Source: Anastrepha obliqua
Lineage: Eukaryota > Arthropoda > Insecta > Diptera > Tephritidae
Length of the DNA stretch: 64,000 nt
Direction: 5' to 3'
NCBI RefSeq assembly: GCF_027943255.1
Contig: NW_026562179.1
Coordinates: 6,078,501-6,142,500, forward strand
Shown: positions 32,171-42,210 of the stretch, piece after piece
Position numbering within the stretch: position 1 is the stretch's first letter
How the letters are laid out: every line of letters starts with the position of its first letter
Position numbers and translations under genes: made by a program
The notes under the pieces: generated by a model
Database searches by the model: none
What the model was told of the DNA's origin: nothing
Seen by the model: the letters and a program-made list of their open reading frames with translations, nothing else

Positions 32171-32303
32171 ATTCAATTTCAAACCATGCAACAAAAAATG
32201 TAATGTATTCCTGGTTTATGTTCGCAATCGCAATTAAAACAGAAATATTCGCTTCCAGCTTCCAACAGTGCATGTGGTAATCCTCAGCTTCAATTAAGGG
32301 ATT
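32171..32303. other. continuation of Nup160 relic, frame lost
   Basis: On the minus strand, after the exon beginning at 32345, one frame reads AEDYH and a different frame continues HALLEAGSEYF, so a single-base shift sits near 32285. A donor-like CGCAG|GTATGC is at about 32140-32150. Downstream pairing with an acceptor at 29440-29455 would give an intron of roughly 60 bases once the RTE element is removed. Confidence 0.45.
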
Positions 32304-33324
32304 ATGTTTGACGAACAAATACAACAGCTCAGGACAATTCGAGAACTGTTGGTATGTATGTTTTTAACAAATGATATAAAACGGTTTTACAGTAAATTTC
32401 ATACCTTGCAGTCATTATATAGCCATTGCGGTATAAAAGCGATGAGACTAAGCAGCTTGTTTGCTATATATCTACGTATGATAGTAGAATTTTCTAACTC
32501 ATAATCATTAATGAATTTTTGTAACAGTGACCGGGTCATATCGGCAGCTTTATTGCGATGAGGCAAATTTAAATTATAGAAAAAATCGTATAGCAAAGAA
32601 AATGTTTCTATAGAAACTATTTATTCTCACCAGCTATTTCATTTTCTTGTAACCACGCCCATGCTTGATTGACGCCTTCCTTGGTAATGCGGCGTACCCA
32701 TATGAGAAGAAGTGATAATTCGAAGCCAGTAAGCAGCTTAAATGCAGTAGTATATTATATAAACCTACACCAGATAAAATTATTGCCAATTCTTGTGGAC
32801 CTGCATTAATTAATCTTTGTACGTCTTTTCGATAATCAGCGAGTCAAAACAGTGCATTGTATGACTCACCACGGTCTAGCAATGCTACAGCCACAATAAA
32901 TTGTCCTAAAATTTTAAATGAATTAAATTAAAGGAAAACCGCAAGCCAATAAATTGGCATACGCGAATAAATGTTCCGTGTGCACCAATAGCTCAGCAAA
33001 CGTACATAATCTTGAATTATAATGTGCTCACAAGTGCCAAATAACCATTCACCCAATAAAAATTTCAACTAGACAAGTCATAAACATACAAATACAAACA
33101 AAGCATATCATTTTGACGTGGTTCATATGTATGTACAATATATACGGCGAAAAATTGAGCTGGGTCGTTATAAATCCTTATTAAATCCATCTTGATTGCG
33201 GTAATAGAAAGCACATTGCTTGTGCAGCTTCAGCCCATTTAATTGGGTGGTAAGCTAAAAACGATTTGATTTGCTTGCAGGTAAAAAGCACATTAAATTG
33301 TGGCTATGTTAATTGTATAATACA

Positions 33325-34140
33325 TTTAATTACAGGGAGATGGCTGAACGATATAAAACCTTTTCTTTGCGAAAGTATTGATAAGTCTCTACTTAGAACT
33401 GAGTGCGAAAAATGGTTTCGGTATCCCACTTTATATCTTCTAACAGAAGATATAACAGATGTGGTGAAAAAAAACATAAATTGCTTCATTTAGGTGGGCC
33501 ACAAATACAAGAAGTAATATACAACACCCCGGGAGCTCTAGTGGAATACAACAATGAAAGAGAAAATGGCGTATTTGAAGTATTGGTGCGCAAATGAAAT
33601 GAGTATTTTTCTCCTAACCGAAACTCGACATTCAAAAGACATTTATTAAGGGGCTTGAAGCCCGGTCGAAGGAAAAGACTTTAATAAGTTTTTGCTGCGC
33701 TTAAGGCTTCAGGGCTCAAAGTGCAATTTTGGCACAACGCAAGATGAAATAAAAGAGATTTCATTGAAAGACAAAACCATAGATTCATGGGAGCCTATAG
33801 AGGTGAAAAAAGCTGTTGGAAAGAGAACAAAGCTTAGATAATGTTATCAATTATCGTCAGATATATGAGCAAATTAACAAACACTCGCAAAGTGATATTG
33901 AAGCCGGGCACAGTTAATAGAACACACAGCCGGACACAGTTAATAGAATTGCTGCAACTTCGCAATGGATAAGACACAATGAGGACGATTGCGGAAGGTG
34001 TGGTAAGAAGGCGCATACGAGTATGAATTTCTCACTGTCCAGCAAGGTATCCAAAATGCAGCAATTGTAGGCGTATAGGACATTTTGCAAGCAAACGCAA
34101 GACGAAAACCCAAAAGCGCAAGGTGGATGAATATGAATAC
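33325..34140 (+). pseudogene. gypsy Gag remnants with zinc knuckle
   Basis: 33330-33490 reads NDIKPFLCESIDKSLLRTEC and YLLTEDITDVVKK. Frame 33403-33597 continues with LLHLGGPQIQEVIYNTPGAL and FEVLVRK. Later pieces read NKFLLRLRLQGSKCNFGTTQ in shifted frames, then two CCHC-type knuckles near 33980-34090 (CGRCGKKAH and CSNCRRIGHFA), the second best preserved. Gag packages element RNA. Frameshifts and a duplicated GAACACAC/GGACACAG patch near 33905-33945 break it. Confidence 0.7.
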
Positions 34141-34745
34141 AACAAGAAGAAGATACATACCTGACGGACTAAACATACTGATGTTGAAAAAACTGGGTTC
34201 ATTGGGAGTAGAATATCTCACCAAGGTCTTCAATTTGTCTATGGTCACTCTCATCATTCCTGTTAAGTGGAAGTTAGGGAGAGTGGTCCCACTACTGAAG
34301 CCTAGGATACCCGCCAACCCAGGGGAGCCTTATCGCCCATTACTCTACTTTCCCCAGTAGTGAAGACTCTTAAGGCCCTTCTACTCCTACTCCTTACGAC
34401 GCACCTGACCCCAGCCTCACACCAGCATGGCTTCTGAAGAGTGCATAGCACCACTACGGCACCCACCGTCATTAAGACCACAACTCTCTCCCAGTCCTCC
34501 CATCCACGGCGACCCTTTTCACCACCTGGACAAAGGAAGCCAAGATACAACTCAAGGTGAAAGTCGATGATACACAAATTCCGACTGTTAACAACCCCAA
34601 AATATTGGGAGTCACCTTTGACAGCTTGGGAGTCACCGTCGAAACAGCTAGTTTCTTGGGCCTACCGTTAGATGAGCTAGACGAAGACGACCGGTGATTA
34701 CGCTACACTGGCAGGGCACAGGTACTGCTACAACAAAAACAACAT
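34141..34745 (+). mobile_element. Ingi/jockey-like LINE fragment in gypsy
   Basis: Sequence enters RT motif 1 at PDGLNILMLKKLGSLGVEYL and continues WKLGRVVPLLKPRIPANPGE (motif 2). It then jumps to thumb words (LKVKVDDTQIPTVNNPKILG, 34550-34615) and to the 3' UTR, ending in a CAACAAAAACAACA tail at about 34732-34745. At least two internal deletions are needed. Gypsy coding sequence occurs on both sides, so it was inserted into the LTR element. Orientation is plus, unlike LINE D. Confidence 0.8.
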
Positions 34746-34821
34746 ACATACCGAAATTTTGACCGATATAATTTTGATAAGCCATACGATGCTGTATAGG
34801 GGGGCAAAACATCTCGATAAT

Positions 34822-35590
34822 AATTGATTCTGGGTCACATTTCAATCGCCTTAACCAAAAGGACTGGAAAAAAACTCCAAAGGAGCAATCCAATGAAGCT
34901 GAATAGCCGGACAAAGTCGACTAATCAATTTAAGGCATATTTAGCAGATATGATGCTAAATGTACTAAAAGTCTTTGAAGCCCCGATATCGGTAAAAAGT
35001 GGCTTAGAACAAATTGCTACATTTTATGTGATCGAAAAGGGGAAGTCAATCGCTCTTGAGTCGTGGCACACCAATCAAACTAAACATACTAAGGCTAGGA
35101 CTTAATACAGTTCGAGATGAATTTAAAAAACATAGCCAAAGTTGCTAAGATTTTTATTAAACTATAAAACCGGTACAACAACCATTTCGAAGAAACCAGT
35201 CTCTCTAGAAAAGAAAGTAGAGGAAAGAATAAACGAAGCACTCTTACAAGATATAATTGAACCAGTTGAAGGTCCAAGTTCGGGGATCTCACCTATAGTT
35301 GTAGTTTTTAAAGGAATTGGTGAAGTGAGAATGTGCGTCGAAATGCGAAAAGCCAATACGATTCGAGAGTTTAGAACACCGCAAAAAAAGGAAGAAACAA
35401 GGAGTTTTCTGGGTCTGGTTACCTATGTGGGTAAATTTATTCCCAACTTAGCAGATACGACGGATCCGTTAAGAAATCGTCTGAAAACTAACTGCAAGTT
35501 TATGTGGGGCCAAGTGCAACAGGAATCATTTGAGAAAATCAAGGCCGAGATTGTACATATACGGAACCTCCATATATTTTCAATATATAT
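34822..35590 (+). pseudogene. gypsy Pol: protease and RT start, palm deleted
   Basis: 34800-35100 contains IIDSGSHFN (protease DSG, ordinarily D-S/T-G) followed by LNVLKVFEAPISVKSGLEQI. Frame 35142-35651 begins the RT with EKKVEERINEALLQDIIEPV, SGISPIVVVFKGIGEVRMCV and then jumps from MRKAN to FRTPQKKEETRSFLGLVTYV, which is RT thumb and start of RNase H. The palm, including the YVDD motif, is gone. Frame loss at 35590 coincides with an AT microsatellite and the Helitron. Confidence 0.75.
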
Positions 35591-35612
35591 ATTATATATA
35601 TATATGTTTATA

Positions 35613-35915
35613 CTAGCTGAACCTGGCGCGCGTTGCTACGCCAATAACTAAAATAAATTTAAGAAAAATAACTTCTAAGAAAACTCAGAACACAAATATT
35701 CAATTCATTCTAAGCCAATTCGGTTGAACGGGGCAGAAGTTGCTACTCTGCAGTGCCACCAGATGGTGAGTAGCAGCAATGAGCATATTCTACAAACCTT
35801 CTCCGTGGAAAAATACATATACCTATATATACCAATTTTTACAATAATCGATCCAGAGTTTTTGAGTTCATCGAGGACATACAGACAAACATTCGTTTTT
35901 ATATATAAAAGAAGA
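35613..35915 (-). mobile_element. non-autonomous Helitron, 303 bp, in gypsy
   Basis: On the minus strand it begins TCTTCTTTTATATATAAAAA at 35915, typical of Helitron 5' ends, and ends CAGGTTCAGCTAG with CTAG at 35616-35613. The host bases are A on the 5' side and T on the 3' side, the AT target that Helitrons use. A GC-rich stem-like word GGCGCGCG lies just before the end. It carries no coding sequence. It shares its 5' start with the element at 46964. Confidence 0.75.
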
Positions 35916-36135
35916 TATATTATATATATTTATATCTATATGGATATTATATATATAAATATATATTTTCAATTTACTCCATATAATTTCAAATACAACT
36001 TCATTAACCGTTAGTACTTGAGACATTGCAAATAAAAGCAAACAAGATAAAGAAATTCTTAAAGCAATTGAGTACAATAGAAATGATTCATACGAACTTT
36101 CAACAGTCGGTGACATATTATTAAGAGGGAGTCGC

Positions 36136-36442
36136 GGCCGCCGTAGCCAAATGGGTTGGTGCGTGACTACCATTCGCAATTCACAGAGAGAACGTAAGTT
36201 CGAATCTCGGTGAAGCACCAAAATTAAAAGAAAAAGAAAAACATTTTTCTAATAGCGGTCGCCCCTCGGCAGGCAATGGCAAACCTCCGAGTGTATTTCT
36301 GCCATGAAAAAAGCTACTCATTAAAATATCTGCCGTTCTGAGTAGGCTTAAAAACTGTAGGTCCCTCCATTTGTGGAACAACATCAAGACGCACACCACA
36401 AATAGGAGGAGGAGCTCGGCCAAACACTCAAATTATATGTAT
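36136..36442 (+). mobile_element. tRNA-derived SINE, copy 2, full length
   Basis: A box TAGCCAAATGGG at 36143-36154 and B box GTTCGAATCTCGG at 36198-36210 give a tRNA-like head. The body runs through CGGTCGCCCCTCGGCAGGC and AGGTCCCTCCATTTGTGG to GAGGAGGAGCTCGGCC. AGTCGC at 36130-36135 and again at 36443-36448 is a 6-bp target duplication. It interrupts gypsy pol between GDILLRG and VIPKVLCGKILELAHEGHPG. Confidence 0.9.
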
Positions 36443-37337
36443 AGTCGCATTGTGATACCGAAAGTACTCTGTGGTAAAATTCTAGAATTGGCTCACGAGG
36501 GTCACCCGGGGAGCCGGCTATGAAACGAAAAGTCCGGTCCAATGTTTGGAAGCCACTGGTAGATCGAGAAGTAGAGCTATTTGTAAAAAGCTGTTTGGAT
36601 TGTTTGCTAGTATCTGAACCAAATAACCCGGTACCGATGAAAACATATGCCTTTCCGAATTACCCTTGGTAGCGCGTTGCCACAGATTTACCTGGTCCAC
36701 TCCCTAACAATGAGTACATATTAGTCCTAATATACTATTATTATCGATATCAAGAAATAAAATTCTTAAAAAACATTACCTCAGAATCCATAATCAACAC
36801 TTTTCGGGAATTTTCTGTCTGTTGGGTTTGCCTAAGTCTCTCAGAACCAATAATGGTACGCAATATGTCAGCACCGAATTCAGAAAATTTTGTAAAGAAT
36901 ATAACATTACGCTAGTAACCACACCCCCATACTGGTCGCAGCGAAAGGGAGAGGCCGAAAATATGAACCGATCATTGGAGAAACGACTAAAGATTGCCCA
37001 TACGAATAAGAAAGACTACAAAAAGGAAATACAAAATTTCATTATGTTGTACAATGTGACACCACATGGCACTACCCGTTCCCCTCCAACGGAACTAATA
37101 TTTAATCGTACTATTCGTGACAAAATACCAGAAATTACGGATATATCTGATGATATTATGGACACTGCAGCAAGAGATCTAGATATGATAAATAGCAAAA
37201 ACAAAAAGAAAAGGGAGATAAGAGCTGGAGAATCCGATATAGAGCGGGGGCAAGGTCCTGATGCAAAATGTTATTTTCCCATTTGCGCCCACGTTGAACC
37301 CGAAGGAGTCCATGGTTGTAGAAAGGATGGGAAGTGA
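36443..37337 (+). pseudogene. gypsy integrase
   Basis: 36450-36620 reads KILELAHEGHPG and a zinc-binding-type start in broken frames, then ATDLPGPLPNNEYI (first core Asp, about 36674). The 171-codon frame 36822-37337 continues LPKSLRTNNGTQYVSTEFRK, where the second core Asp of RTDNG is Asn, then YNITLVTTPPYWSQRKGEAE, which keeps the core Glu, and YNVTPHGTTRSPPTELIFNR. Integrase inserts cDNA into the genome; with the second catalytic Asp changed and several frameshifts this copy cannot. Confidence 0.85.
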
Positions 37338-37582
37338 GATTACGATTTCGGATGGTGAGAAAACATATATTAAGAAATTTTAAACACGTTAAAATGGTAC
37401 CATTCGGAGCAATGAAAGATGATGATCAGAAAAAAATAGATTCTTCATCAGAGTATTCCGCCCTCTGAGGTAGCAGAAGATGAAGCTCCAGTCGTTCGCT
37501 CAAATCTTCGCCTGAAGCTGGAAAAAGGAAGTGTTGTCGAGAACAGTAGCAGAGAGAGAGTATTAGAAGTAGGTGAGAGAAA

Positions 37583-37712
37583 TGTAATTAGAGTTAGTTG
37601 ATGTAAAACAGAAACCGGTCTAGGCGGCACGCGGAATAAAAACATATTAAAATAACAAGTTCTAGCGTATATATTTCAATACACATATCGTAAGTAAGTA
37701 TGGGTTGATACA
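37583..37712 (+). repeat. gypsy 3' LTR (probable extent)
   Basis: The right edge is set by comparison with 27645-27710, ending TTGATACA. The left edge is placed at TGTAATTAGAG, directly after a purine-rich GGTGAGAGAAA that could be the polypurine tract. This would be a short LTR of 130 bases; the left edge is uncertain because the 5' LTR is truncated. A polyadenylation word AATAAA is at about 37634. Confidence 0.5.
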
Positions 37713-37994
37713 GTTCATATTCTCTTTCTTTCCCTTAAATTTTGTACTACAGAATTTGCCTTGTTACTTTTATCAATTTGTTATATTATTAATTTACATT
37801 TCGGGCCCGACCATCAAATCCCAATTGTCAAATAGACGATCGATTTGCCAAGATTGCTAACGCGGTAATTCGTTGCTTGGCGCTTATCCCCTATCTACAC
37901 CTACTAAATGTGTATTAACATCTGCTAAATTTTTGTTTAAATCTCTGCCCGTCTTCTCATGTGGGCGACTTGCTGTCTTACCATCACACAAATC

Positions 37995-39475
37995 GGATCG
38001 CTGTGGTTGTAGCACTAACTTTGCCCTGTCAGTGTAGTGTAATCATCGGTCGCCTTCGTCTAGCTCATCTAACTGTAGGCCCAGGAAACTAGCTGTTTCG
38101 ACGGGTTAGGTCCAGAGGGAGAGAGGTGTTAGATGAGTGGGTTTGATGGGGCATGTGAAAAGGTGGTTAGTGTCGTGCGGGGTGCCTTCACATGCCGGAC
38201 ATATGTTTAGTATGTCGGGGTCAATTCTGGAAAAGTAGGAGTTTAACCTGCTACAGTATCCGGAACGTAATTGCACCAAGGTTACACGGTACTCGCGGGG
38301 AAGTTGAAGTCTTCGTCTGCATTCGGCGTTCGAGGGTCGGGAGCTTAAGAAGGTGGTGAGAGTCTCCCGATGAATGTCGTTTATTACCTGTCTGTACACT
38401 GTCCGATCCAGTAGCTGTCTGTCTGTTTTGTCTGAGATCTCGTCCGCGTAGTTGAGGAAATGCCTCCTGATGTGCTTGGGAGGTGCCTCAGGCTCAAACA
38501 GGTGTCTGCATGGGTGAGGCCTGCGGTAACACCCTAACAGAAACTGTTTACTGAGCAGTTTGTTATGCCCCTTAAAACGCAGCATAAGGGCCTCATCGTG
38601 TAGGTGTTGTATCGATGACATCATAAGACATTCTTTCACGGTCCTTTATGCAGTGTTTTGGCGATCTGAAGCTTCGTCCACTGCGAATCACTGGTTCCAG
38701 GGGACCAGACAGGCGCAGCATAGTTTAGAACCGGTCGGCCTATTGCTTTAAAAGTCGACAGCAACATTTCCTTGTCTTTGCCCCAAGTGTCGCCGGCAAG
38801 TGATTTGAGAAGCTTTTTGCGATTCTGTACTTTCGTTGCAATAGCGATTATATGCGCTGAGAAGGAGAGAAAACTGTCAAAGGTAACTCCCAACATTTTG
38901 GGGTTGTTAACAGTCGGAATTTGTGCGTCATCGACTTTTACCTTGAGTTGTAGCTGTACCTTCTTCGTCCAGGGGGTGAAAAGGGTTGCCGTGGATTTAG
39001 TGGGGGAGAGTTGTAAGTTCTTCGCAGTGAAAAAGCGAGAAAGGCAGGCGAGGTAGTCGTTTACCTTGGAGCATAGGCCAATGTCATTGCCCGACGCCAT
39101 TATCGTGCAGTCGTCGGCGTATGAGACCAGGGAGACTCCCTCTGGTGGCTAACGGAGTTTCGAAATACAGAAATTGAAAAGCAAAGGTGAAAGGCCAATA
39201 GCTGCCAATAGTTGTCCCCTACGATCATTTGGCAGGCTTGAATGCCAAAGATCGTGATGCGCATTAAAGTCGCCTTCTACCAATCGATTTTCACCCTTGA
39301 TGAGCGCACCAATATCAGGGTGATATCCTGCCGGCCAGCATGTGACAGGGGATATGTAAATATTATATATAATACTATTTTTGCGGAAGACGCCGTTACA
39401 AGAAAGTGTGGATGATTGCATATTATTTCTTGTGTTTCGTTGCTTCCATTGCTTTCGCCTGCTTTTCTCCTTCAC
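37995..39475 (-). mobile_element. Ingi/jockey-like LINE K, endonuclease fused to RT by deletion
   Basis: Minus-strand relative of LINE D. Its 3' UTR begins near 37995 after a GTAGCACTAACTTTGCCC word. The RT thumb and C-terminus are in frames 38106-38639 and 38636-39100, with NPKMLGVTFDSFLSFSAHI and ICPACEGTPHDTNHLFTCP. YADDCTIMASG is intact around 39080-39115. Frame 39149-39475 holds endonuclease words (VEGDFNAHHDLWHSSLPNDR) and then switches directly to LSPLLFNFCISKLR of the RT palm. The catalytic Asp of GDFNAHH is intact here, unlike in LINE D. The region 37713-37994 before it shows nothing recognisable. Confidence 0.8.
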
Positions 39476-39645
39476 AAAAAATTAATTCCTCTTACTTCTG
39501 CTTGTTAATTCATCCACTCTTACGACACAGCGAATTCGAAAGAAGCAACCTCTTTCTCTATCATTCTTGATTTTTATCACAGAGGATTTATCATAATATA
39601 TGTATATACGGTGTAGATGAAAGTTTAGGCCAAAGCGAATCAAAT

Positions 39646-39999
39646 AAAGGTGGTGGCACTACACCAACAACAACGTTTTCTACAATAGAATGTCTCGATG
39701 AAAGGAAGTAGGAAGTAAAAGAAAAGGACTTCGAACGTCTTATGAAGTTGGAGTTAGAAACATATGACGATAATGTAAATGGAACTGCTTTACGTCATTT
39801 AATTTTGTGCTGGCATCCGAATTTACACGCTAAAAAAAAAAACGTCAGCTGATCCAATGAGGCAACTTTTAATAGATTAGCCTTGAGACCGTTTTATTAT
39901 TTCATCTTTTACAATAGGATGTCAGCACTCTCTACTTTTTTTGTGTCGAGCTTCTAATAAACAACAAGTTGCCGTTGTTGGTGTAATGCCAGCACCTTT
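39646..39999. mobile_element. possible small DNA transposon with 26-bp inverted ends
   Basis: The left end AAAGGTGGTGGCACTACACC and the right end, on the other strand AAAGGTGCTGGCATTACACC, match with two changes and continue with CAACAAC on both. The 354-base interior has a short coding-like stretch (LMKLELETYDDNVNGTALRH near 39740-39800) but no known domain. No clear target duplication is seen. Superfamily unknown. Confidence 0.5.
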
Positions 40000-41417
40000 A
40001 ACATATTCGCCTTAGGTTAGGCGTTTTCGTTGGACTTACATAAACAAAATTTATGTAAAGCTGCAAGTAACAAAGCAACGAGCTCAGTGTGAAAACCTCT
40101 AGTGTAACTCATATATAGGGTTTAGGGCCTGCGCACACGTGTCGCATCGTCATCATAGCGTATGCGACAGTATGTGCGTACGCTTCGTTTTTGCACATAT
40201 GTGTTAAAATGGCGAACCGGTCTCGGGTCGTCAGCTACTTGCTCTCGTCAAAGCAAACATGCAGCATGATGCTTATCGTACAGCAGAGCGTAATCATAAT
40301 CTCTTCCTCCGGGCTAGTGCATTCGCGCATGTTAGCATTGTGTTTTTGAATAGCCGGCTTCACATTCAGCATGTAGCTCCTGTATAAAAATGTCTGAAAC
40401 TTTTACAGCTCCCTCGTGACAATGAATAATCTGTTGTTTGGGTTATTCCTAATGTACGGATACACCCTGTGTCTTCTTTTTCTTTTATTTCTCCTCCGAT
40501 AAATAAGACACACTGCCGATTTATACACAGAGACATCTGGAAGAGAGACACTGGAAATTCTCTTTTCATATTTCATTCGCGGTCACACGGGCAAAATTGT
40601 TTTCAGCAACATTTTCACGTTTACTACTTTAGCATCTTCAGATTCGGATATATTCTAAAACACGCTAACATGTAAAGCAATGAGCGTCCGCAAAAGTCTC
40701 GCAATGAAGAATGCAAACTCGTTAAATAAATTTGTTTTTTTTTTGTATTTACATATAAATATATACAAATTTTTGTAGTTGAATAAAAAAAAAAAAAAAA
40801 ATAATTAACTTTAAATTAACTTGAATATCTAGAAATGAGGGAAAAATTTGAATTCAACATAGACATGCTACATAATTTTTTTAAATCATGCCTACTTTAC
40901 TAGCAAAAATCATCCTGTATATCTCAAGCAGCGCTCAGATGTTTGTCATCGTTGATTTCTTCCATTCGGTTGAAAACCAACACAGAACTCAGAACTTTCT
41001 CTCACAAAATAGAAAACGAATGAGCAACTGCCAAAAATTGATTTTAGATTAGAAATACGAATAAGAAACGCAAAGCGTGTCGTCAGTACGAGCGACAAAT
41101 TCCCTTCTCTCTTCCGCGGCCCTCCTTCTCCTTGGGAGGGTAGAGGGGGTATTCTACTTTCTAAAAGTGAAAACCTCACCTGGCGCGGGGTTATAGTTGT
41201 TAAGTTATTTGATTTCAAAATTTGTAAAATTGACGAAGAATTCTCCTATTTTAGTTATTTCAACAAGCAGAAGTGCTGCCAGACATCTTATAAATAAACA
41301 AATTTAGAAGATAATAAATGAATAAAAATACAAAATTTTCCCATTTATTTCTATATTATATACGTCTAGGCATACATATATATATATATAGGTACATTTA
41401 TGGATATATATATATTA

Positions 41418-42095
41418 GGGTGGTCCAAAAATGCATGGGAAAAAATTTATATTAAAATTTTTATGCTGCCGCCCCCCATAATGGTAAAGAATGAAAAATA
41501 AAAAGACCCGTATTTTTTTTTTTTTTTAATCAGACCATATTTAATGGTGCCGCCGGGGCTTTGAAATATCCCATGTATTTTGCATGGGAAAAAAATACTT
41601 TTTCGTAGATTTCATGTAAAAACCTGGAAAATGAATATATTTTAATCGGATACCTCAGTTTCTCTTCATAATTGGTCAGGGAATAACAACCAATTATGAA
41701 ATAATTAATTTTTTTGTATTAACTATTTTTTATAGAACCCCAAAAAGCCCCCATAAAACGAAAATCTAAGAAAAAATCGAAAAACAATATTTTATATTAC
41801 TTTTATGAAAATAGTTAATACAAAAAAAAATAATTATTTCATAATTGGTTGTTATTCCCTGACCAATTATGAAGAGAAACTGAGTTATCCGGTTAAAATA
41901 TATTCATTTTCCAGGTTTTTACATGAAATCTACGAAAAAGTATTTTTTTCCCATGCAAAATACATGGGATATTTCAAAGCCCCGGCGGCACCATTAAATA
42001 TGGTCTGATTAAAAAAAAAAAAATACGGGTCTTTTTATTTTTCATTCTTTACTATTTTGGGGGGCGGCAGCATACAAATTTTTTTTGGACCACCC
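41418..42095. mobile_element. 678-bp foldback MITE with TA target
   Basis: The left arm (41418-41733) and right arm (about 41808-42095) are inverted copies of about 300 bases around a loop of about 75. The ends are GGGTGGTCCAAAAA and its complement TTTTTTTGGACCACCC, each flanked by TA (41416-41417 and 42096-42097), which points to a Tc1/mariner-type target. Coding capacity is absent; the apparent 67-codon frame at 41805 is chance. It lies inside the older copy of the dispersed repeat. Confidence 0.85.
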
Positions 42096-42210
42096 TAATA
42101 TATATATATCTATATACATATATATATTAATGCTTGATTTTTAGTAAAGTATGTTTGATTGTATGCATTTTGAATTTACGGATTTGTATTTGGTGGGTGT
42201 ATTTAGATTT

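Larger units (their letters stand above)
29366..33080 (-). pseudogene. Nup160: Nup160 pseudogene, 3' exons (interrupted by RTE insertion)
   Basis: Read right to left, 33066-32943 encodes LFGTCEHIIIQDYVRLLSYW, matching the conserved C..H...Q[DE]Y...L...WC segment of nucleoporin Nup160. After a deletion of perhaps 240 codons, 32910-32610 gives LADYRKDVQRLINAGPQEL, LSGVGLYN and NQAWAWLQENEIAG, and 32596-32405 gives FFYNLNLPHRNKAADMTRSL and YIANKLLSLIAFIPQWLYND. A 59-base intron (32404-32346, GTATGA..CAACAG) leads to SNCPELLYLFVKHNPLIEAE. The last exon, 29440-29366, reads LTDLKDVIQTNIGTAQCTAE and ends in TAA next to AATAAA signals. Stops (near 32849) and frameshifts (near 32750, 32620, 32280) disable it. 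Introns mean the copy arose at DNA level, not by retroposition. Nup160 is an outer-ring (Nup107-160 complex) nuclear pore protein. Confidence 0.8.
33170..37712 (+). mobile_element. gypsy-like LTR retrotransposon body and 3' LTR
   Basis: Plus-strand Ty3/gypsy element: gag (33325-34140), protease and RT start (34746-35590), RNase H end to integrase (35990-37340) and 3' LTR ending at 37712. It is interrupted by an Ingi-like LINE fragment, a small Helitron and a SINE, the last with matching target duplications. The RT palm with YVDD and most of RNase H are deleted. The 5' LTR edge of the same family lies at 27645-27710, separated by the Nup160-containing block. No envelope gene is seen. Confidence 0.85.
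39476..42210. other. non-coding AT-rich interval
   Basis: Apart from a possible inverted-repeat element (39646-39999), a GC-rich imperfect palindrome (40126-40185) and the foldback element (41418-42095), I see no coding pattern. 41215-41410 and 42130-42210 are a diverged copy of a repeat that also occurs at 51925-52190 and 56455-56730 (shared words CAACAAGCAGAAGTGCTGCC and GGATTTGTA). The long A-run at 40784-40800 and TA-rich stretches are low complexity. Confidence 0.6.

Noticed and set aside
36136..36215. standalone tRNA gene
   Set aside because: A and B boxes are present but the cloverleaf is not maintained and a SINE body with target duplications follows. It is a SINE head.
41805..42008. 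67-codon open frame as a gene
   Set aside because: It lies in one arm of the foldback element; its mirror exists in the other arm and no domain is visible.
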